64,000 nt of DNA, taken from the NCBI GenBank assembly GCA_963691815.1, contig OY829655.1, positions 30,160,771-30,224,770 on the forward strand, written 5' to 3'. The DNA comes from Echiichthys vipera. Taxonomy: Eukaryota > Chordata > Actinopteri > Perciformes > Trachinidae. A model generated the notes under the pieces. It saw nothing but the letters and a program-made list of their open reading frames with translations, had not been told where the DNA came from and did no database searches. This document shows positions 59,654 through 64,000 of this stretch, piece after piece. The position numbers were made by a program, and so were the translations under genes. Within the stretch, counting starts at the first letter, position 1. Every line of letters begins with the position of its first letter.

Positions 59654-59838
59654 CTAGAACCGACACCGGCCACACGTTATTTCAAAGTAAAACACAAAAC
59701 TGACTAAGCTAACATGATATTCCACCATTATTCTGAAAATACCACAATATTCAGAATCTGATACAGGTCACGTACGCAACATTTTCACATTAGTACAAGT
59801 GGGATATGCAGATATGATATTATTCAAACAATACTGTG

Positions 59839-60017
59839 GATATTATTCAGGTATTATTCAGCTATTACTGAAGATATTATTCAGATATTATTCAGGTATT
59901 TTTCGAGTATTTTTCAGGTATTATTCAGATATTTTCCAGGTATTTTTCAGGTATTTTTCGGGTATTTTTCAGATATTATTCAGGTATTTTTCAGGTATTA
60001 TTGCAGATATTATTCAT
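59839..60017. repeat. 11-bp AT-rich minisatellite in a sucla2 intron
   Basis: About 16 units of 11 bp (GTATTTTTCAG, GTATTATTCAG, ATATTATTCAG). The T-tracts recur every 11 bp. Confidence 0.85.
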
Positions 60018-60160
60018 TTATTAGGACCTTCAGAAAATGCGTGTCCATTGGACTTTTTACTGCAGTTTGTGACGGTTTACAACACACGCTCTCTCCTGTT
60101 GTTGGACGTCTGATTCTGAAAACCCTGAAAGGCGTGTGTGGCGTCGGCCCGTGCACTGAC

Positions 60161-60322
60161 CCAGACAGCCGATGGTTCCGTCCAGGCCGATGTAGTTGAG
60201 GTCGGCCTTAGCCGCCTGCCGGTCCCGGGGGTCCTCCTGGGTCCAGTCCTGCATGTCGAACACCATCTTCTGGCGGTACTCTGCGTTGGAGTCGAAGCTG
60301 ATCTTGGCGTCCATGCACATCA
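60161..60322 (-). CDS. sucla2: sucla2 coding exon, end of ATP-grasp domain
   Basis: 162 nt encoding MCMDAKISFDSNAEYRQKMV, then DWTQEDPRD and NYIGLDGTIGCL. The Asp of MDAK corresponds to the Mg2+-binding Asp of bacterial SucC (LDGK). Its partner Asn (EINP) is in the preceding exon. Phase 1 at both ends. Acceptor TTTGTCCCCAG, donor GTCAGT. Confidence 0.94.
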
Positions 60323-60935
60323 CTGGGGACAAATTTAATATATATAAATATAAGATATCAGAATTTCCTCATGGCTGACGCTGACGTATTTGAAAACAGG
60401 CAGATTTAGAATAAATGAGAAGGAACCAGAACATTTCTGATTCATTCTGTCGATTAACTGATTGTTTTCGCTCCAGCTGCATTTTAAAAATCTTCTATTT
60501 CTAAACTTTCAACGCTCAAAAAGACGCAAAAACAAGTTTACCAGTGTAAATGACATTACCACATATCAATGTTTCAGATTTGGGAATCAAACCATGGAAC
60601 AAACTTTTAAAGCTTAAGACCTCCAAATAATCAAAGACTGAAATTTAAAGTAAAATTTGTTTTATTTAAATTGATTTTATTGCTTATTGCTGATATTCTG
60701 GGTTTGTTTGTGCACTGTAGGGGATAAAAAGCCTCTTCCTTTTTTAGTTGTTGTGTGAATTACATTAAAGTGGATCAGTGTAAACATGGACGATCACGTT
60801 TTTGTTGGCTGCATGTTCACACAAATTATTATACCTTGTTCCTTAAAATGTAGAACCAAAACAAAAGCATCCATTCATATCATTTTTAAGTATAAAATTA
60901 CGTGATGTCACTGCAGCACATGACTGAAGGGTCAT

Positions 60936-60990
60936 CAAATCAAACCAACTTTATTTATACGGCACTTTTCAGGAGCACAAAGTGCCTCAA
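60936..60990. mobile_element. Short retroposon-tail-like fragment
   Basis: AACTTTATTTATACGGCACT followed by CACAAAGTGCCTC resembles a very common fish retroposon tail. It is too short to classify. Confidence 0.4.
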
Positions 60991-61044
60991 AACAGAACAA
61001 AACAAAGAAACACCATGAAAACGCAAACCTGCCACCCCCACAGA

Positions 61045-61088
61045 GACACACACACACACACACACACGCACACGCGCGCACACACACC
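61045..61088. repeat. CA microsatellite
   Basis: CA units with CGCG interruptions, in a sucla2 intron. Confidence 0.95.
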
Positions 61089-61210
61089 AGCATCATTAAC
61101 GTTCCTTTAACACAAAGCTCAGCGGTCGCCTCTTCATGAATGTTTAAAGAACTCTGATTCATCACTGAGTGTTCACACACTCATTAACCTCGAATCACTG
61201 AGACTGAAGA

Positions 61211-61429
<219 letters not shown>

Positions 61430-62027
61430 AGATGTTAAATAGCTGCTTAATGAGCTCTTGTGCAGGTGAGTGTGTGGGCGGTACACGGCTTTAGTTAACG
61501 GTGTCACATTCTGCCTCGACATTGGTTTTACAACACTGTCATTACAGTGAACACACACACACGTATACACACGCACACACACGTAGGATATACAGTATAT
61601 CATGTTACTACACACGTTTCTGTGCTTACGTCACAACGTCTTGCTGTTTTTCTGTTAAAGAGCTGCTGCGACGCAGATAAACACATTTAATATTCTATAA
61701 ATGATTCACAATAAAACTCAGTTATGTCACTATTTAAAGCTGAATATGAAACGTTGGGTTCATCAGCAGTAACTGAACACGACGGCTGAACCGAGTAAAA
61801 TAAAATAGATATCTAAGAGTTCAAACAGGAGAGAAACTAAACTTCAGACCAAAGTCCTGAGAGCTGAACACAAATGGACGGTTTGGTCGACAGTTGACTT
61901 CCACGTTGGAGCAAAACACACACGGCCTACAACCTCATTTTCATTCCAAACACATAATTTAGTCTTTCGTTTTGAAGACATGTGCCCTCACATTGGAAAT
62001 ATAGTGAAACAGATCATCATCAACATC

Positions 62028-62606
62028 AAGACAGTGTGTTTTGTGTAACAACTATTAACGGAGAAATCAAGGAGATTTGCTAACAGCCGGACGTGGCTAA
62101 CAGTGATTAGCTCGGGGCAGTACGGTGAAGGCATTCAAAGGTCTTTTTTAACCACTAATGCTGCTGAAAATAATAGCAAACCTCTGCAGCAGCATGAGAA
62201 GAGTCCCCACACACAAAACAAAGCACCAACAGCGTAGTTAGTGAAGCCAGAGTTTATTAAAGAGTGTTTTAAAGACTTACCTACTGGCCCCTGTACCAGC
62301 TCCTCTCATAGTAAAGTCCATTACAGTGGAAGGAGCCCATTGGTGCTTTGTTGTGTGTGTAGGGACTCTTCTCATGCTGCTGCAGAGGTTTGCTGTTATT
62401 TTCAGCAGCATTAGTGGTTAAAAAAGACCTTTGAATGCCTTCACCGTACTGACCCGAGCTAATCACTGTTAGCCACGTCCGGCTGTTAGCATCTCTCCTG
62501 GATTTCCCCGTTAATAGTTGTTACACGGAAAAACTGTCTTATTTGATGGATGTAAGTGCTGAAAAAGACCGTGGGGTGATTTTGCGTCAGAATTACACTA
62601 AAAGTG
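62028..62606. mobile_element. Foldback element FB1, complete, in a sucla2 intron
   Basis: Left arm 62028-62229 and right arm 62340-62540 are inverted copies, with a 110-bp spacer. Pairing runs from AAGACAG/CTGTCTT outside to CAAAGCACCAA/TTGGTGCTTTG inside. The right side extends to 62606 with an outer end not matched on the left. Single-arm relatives lie at 15172, 22517, 22885 and 47637. No coding capacity. Confidence 0.85.
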
Positions 62607-62695
62607 GACGTCGGCTTTTCATTTTGTTAAGTTTAAATCCAAAAGAATTGATTGTGCACAATTGCGAAAAAAGCTGTAGGTCATATCGCCCTCCC

Positions 62696-62698
<3 letters not shown>

Positions 62699-62779
<81 letters not shown>

Positions 62780-62784
62780 CGTGT
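62699..62784. repeat. GT/CA microsatellite at a sucla2 donor
   Basis: About 38 GT units ending GCGTGCGTGT. On the - strand the CA run begins right after the donor GT (62786-62785). Confidence 0.97.
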
Positions 62785-62786
62785 AC

Positions 62787-62925
62787 CGATGCCAGAGGAG
62801 TCCTCCACCATGGGGTTGATCTCGACCATGGAGGCGTCGTACTTGATGAACAGGTTGTACAGTTTGATCATGTTCTCCGCCGCCTCGTTCACCAGCGGTG
62901 CTGGGAAGCCCATCTTCTTAGCGAC
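62787..62925 (-). CDS. sucla2: ADP-forming succinyl-CoA ligase beta subunit, first exon in window
   Basis: sucla2 encodes the mitochondrial-matrix beta subunit that, with Suclg1, interconverts succinyl-CoA plus ADP and phosphate with succinate plus ATP in the TCA cycle. This 139-nt exon encodes VAKKMGFPAPLVNEAAENMI, KLYNLFIKYDASMVEINPMV and EDSSGI. It belongs to the ATP-grasp domain, with the Mg2+-binding Asn in EINP. Acceptor TTGTGTTGCCGCAG; the donor GTACACGC follows one base of a split Val. The six exons here join into one open frame of 242 residues with no indel that I can see against human SUCLA2. The QLPI end and ATP-type sequence favour sucla2 over suclg2. Upstream exons are beyond base 64000. 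Confidence 0.94.
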
Positions 62926-63395
62926 CTGCGGCAACACAACACAGTTTTATTATTATGATTATTAATATAAATATTATTGTTACTGTCACATTATTATCAT
63001 GTTCACACTTTCTGAGGATGACGCAGGCTAGCTTAGCTTAGCTTAGCTATAAGAGTGGGAACAGCTGCTCTTCTACAGCTCTCTGCTCAACGTGTTTGTT
63101 TGGTGAACACAAACGGGAGAGTAAACGCCATCAAACCAATAATTACACACGACAGCAGATGGTGGGTGGGTGGGTGTGTGTGTGTGTGTGTGTGTCAGTC
63201 AGCATGACACACTATCAGTGCTTTCGATTGAAGCTTTGCGGATTTACTAACGAACACTTTGTTTTCCTGTAAAGTGTTTGGGAGGAGAGAGAAAACCACT
63301 TTAATTCATCAGTGAAAATCTTCTCAAGCAGCGGAGTGACACAAAACGCATCCCTTAAAGTGAGGAGGCAGCAAATCTGACGGATCGCTCTCTGA
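62926..63395 (-). other. sucla2: sucla2 intron, unique part
   Basis: No exon recognised. A short TAGCT repeat lies near 63030 and a GGGT/GT run at 63163-63195. Confidence 0.6.
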
Positions 63396-63996
63396 GGGCG
63401 CCCTCCCACTGTGCCTCCGTCCCGTGCCCCGTGCTTTAGGGTCCTTGTCCCCCCCTCCAGGCCCGTTTGTACTCACACTACCTGGGCCTCGGCGAATGCT
63501 TCTTGCTGCCTATACGTCATCACGCCGTAACACGTCACACGCATTGATGACGTCATGGCGATGTGTGGCTTTGTTTCCAGATCTTTCCGTAGACCTCGGA
63601 GTTTTTGTGCGTCTTGTCGACTGTTTTTGAATCTTTTCATCGACCAAATCTGCAGTAAACACTCCACCTCCGCATCACACCAACGTGAACCTTTCGCCGC
63701 CATTGTTTGAAATGTCCGCGCATGGTCCCTCCTTCTTTTTTCTACGTCCCAACAGGCGCACAGGAAATGACCTCAGAACCGCCGTAGGCCTTGTGCTCGT
63801 ACACGTGCACGTGCTGCTCGTACTCGTACACGTCGCAAACGTGCTTTACAAAAGCCCACCTCTCCCAAACGGGCCGTGGACGGCAAGCTGGCCACAGTTA
63901 TGCGCTGAGCAGTTGCACTCACACTGGTCAAACGCACTAGACTTTAGCCAAAAAACTGGTTTTGGCCCGGTGCAGAAGGACAGTGTGGGTGCGCCC
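63396..63996 (-). mobile_element. PIF/Harbinger-like element, copy K (complete, in sucla2 intron)
   Basis: A 601-bp copy flanked by TGA on both sides (63393-63395 and 63997-63999). Its inverted ends are GGGCGCCCTCCCACTGTGCC and GACAGTGTGGGTGCGCCC. The 76-residue Myb/SANT-like frame is intact (63703 to 63473). Same transcriptional sense for the ORF as sucla2. Confidence 0.85.
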
Positions 63997-64000
63997 TGAA

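Noticed and set aside
62926..64000. Next upstream sucla2 exon
   Set aside because: No - strand sequence matching the part before VAKKMGFP (GGVNIEDVA-type motif) is visible here.

Overview
The window is vertebrate nuclear DNA, almost certainly from a teleost, probably a percomorph. The signs are spliced exons of two vertebrate genes, very long CA/GT microsatellites, Rex3-type RTE fragments, tRNA-derived fish SINEs with GAATGAATGA-type tails, and several families of short inverted-repeat DNA elements. I cannot name the species.

Two protein genes can be supported, and both are cut by the window edge. On the left, on the + strand, lies the last coding exon of htr2a (serotonin receptor 2A; 5871-6733). 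Its earlier exons must lie left of base 1, so 1-5870 is probably htr2a intron, and the 3' UTR probably runs to about 8100. On the right, on the - strand, are the last six coding exons of sucla2 (ADP-forming succinyl-CoA ligase beta subunit, a mitochondrial TCA-cycle enzyme). They lie at 62925-62787, 60322-60161, 59653-59511, 59420-59300, 57886-57798 and 56895-56821, and every junction joins in phase. The earlier exons lie right of base 64000. The two genes converge. HTR2A and SUCLA2 are also neighbours on human chromosome 13q14, so the linkage is old. The genes share no pathway that I know of.

The roughly 48 kb between them shows no convincing gene. It is a mosaic of unique sequence and repeats. 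The repeats include eleven copies or fragments of a ~600-bp PIF/Harbinger-like element, most with a short Myb/SANT-like reading frame and a perfect CRE palindrome, and six copies of a V-SINE/Mermaid-like SINE. There is also one other tRNA-derived SINE, three Rex3/RTE 3' ends, and one CR1/L2-like 3' end. Three copies of a retroposon carry an internal VNTR, two of them with exact target-site duplications. Two foldback families (0.6 and 1.1 kb) and two or three hAT-like palindromic MITEs are present. Large minisatellites have unit lengths of 11, 31, 42, 44, 52 and 55 bp.

The most interesting points are these. CA repeats begin at or just inside the 5' splice site of four of the five visible sucla2 introns. 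A 90-bp sucla2 intron has its acceptor built from tandem branch-point-like hexamers. The Harbinger-like family spreads a Myb-like ORF and CRE sites. The VNTR-bearing retroposon has clean target-site duplications. No wholly new multi-gene system is visible.
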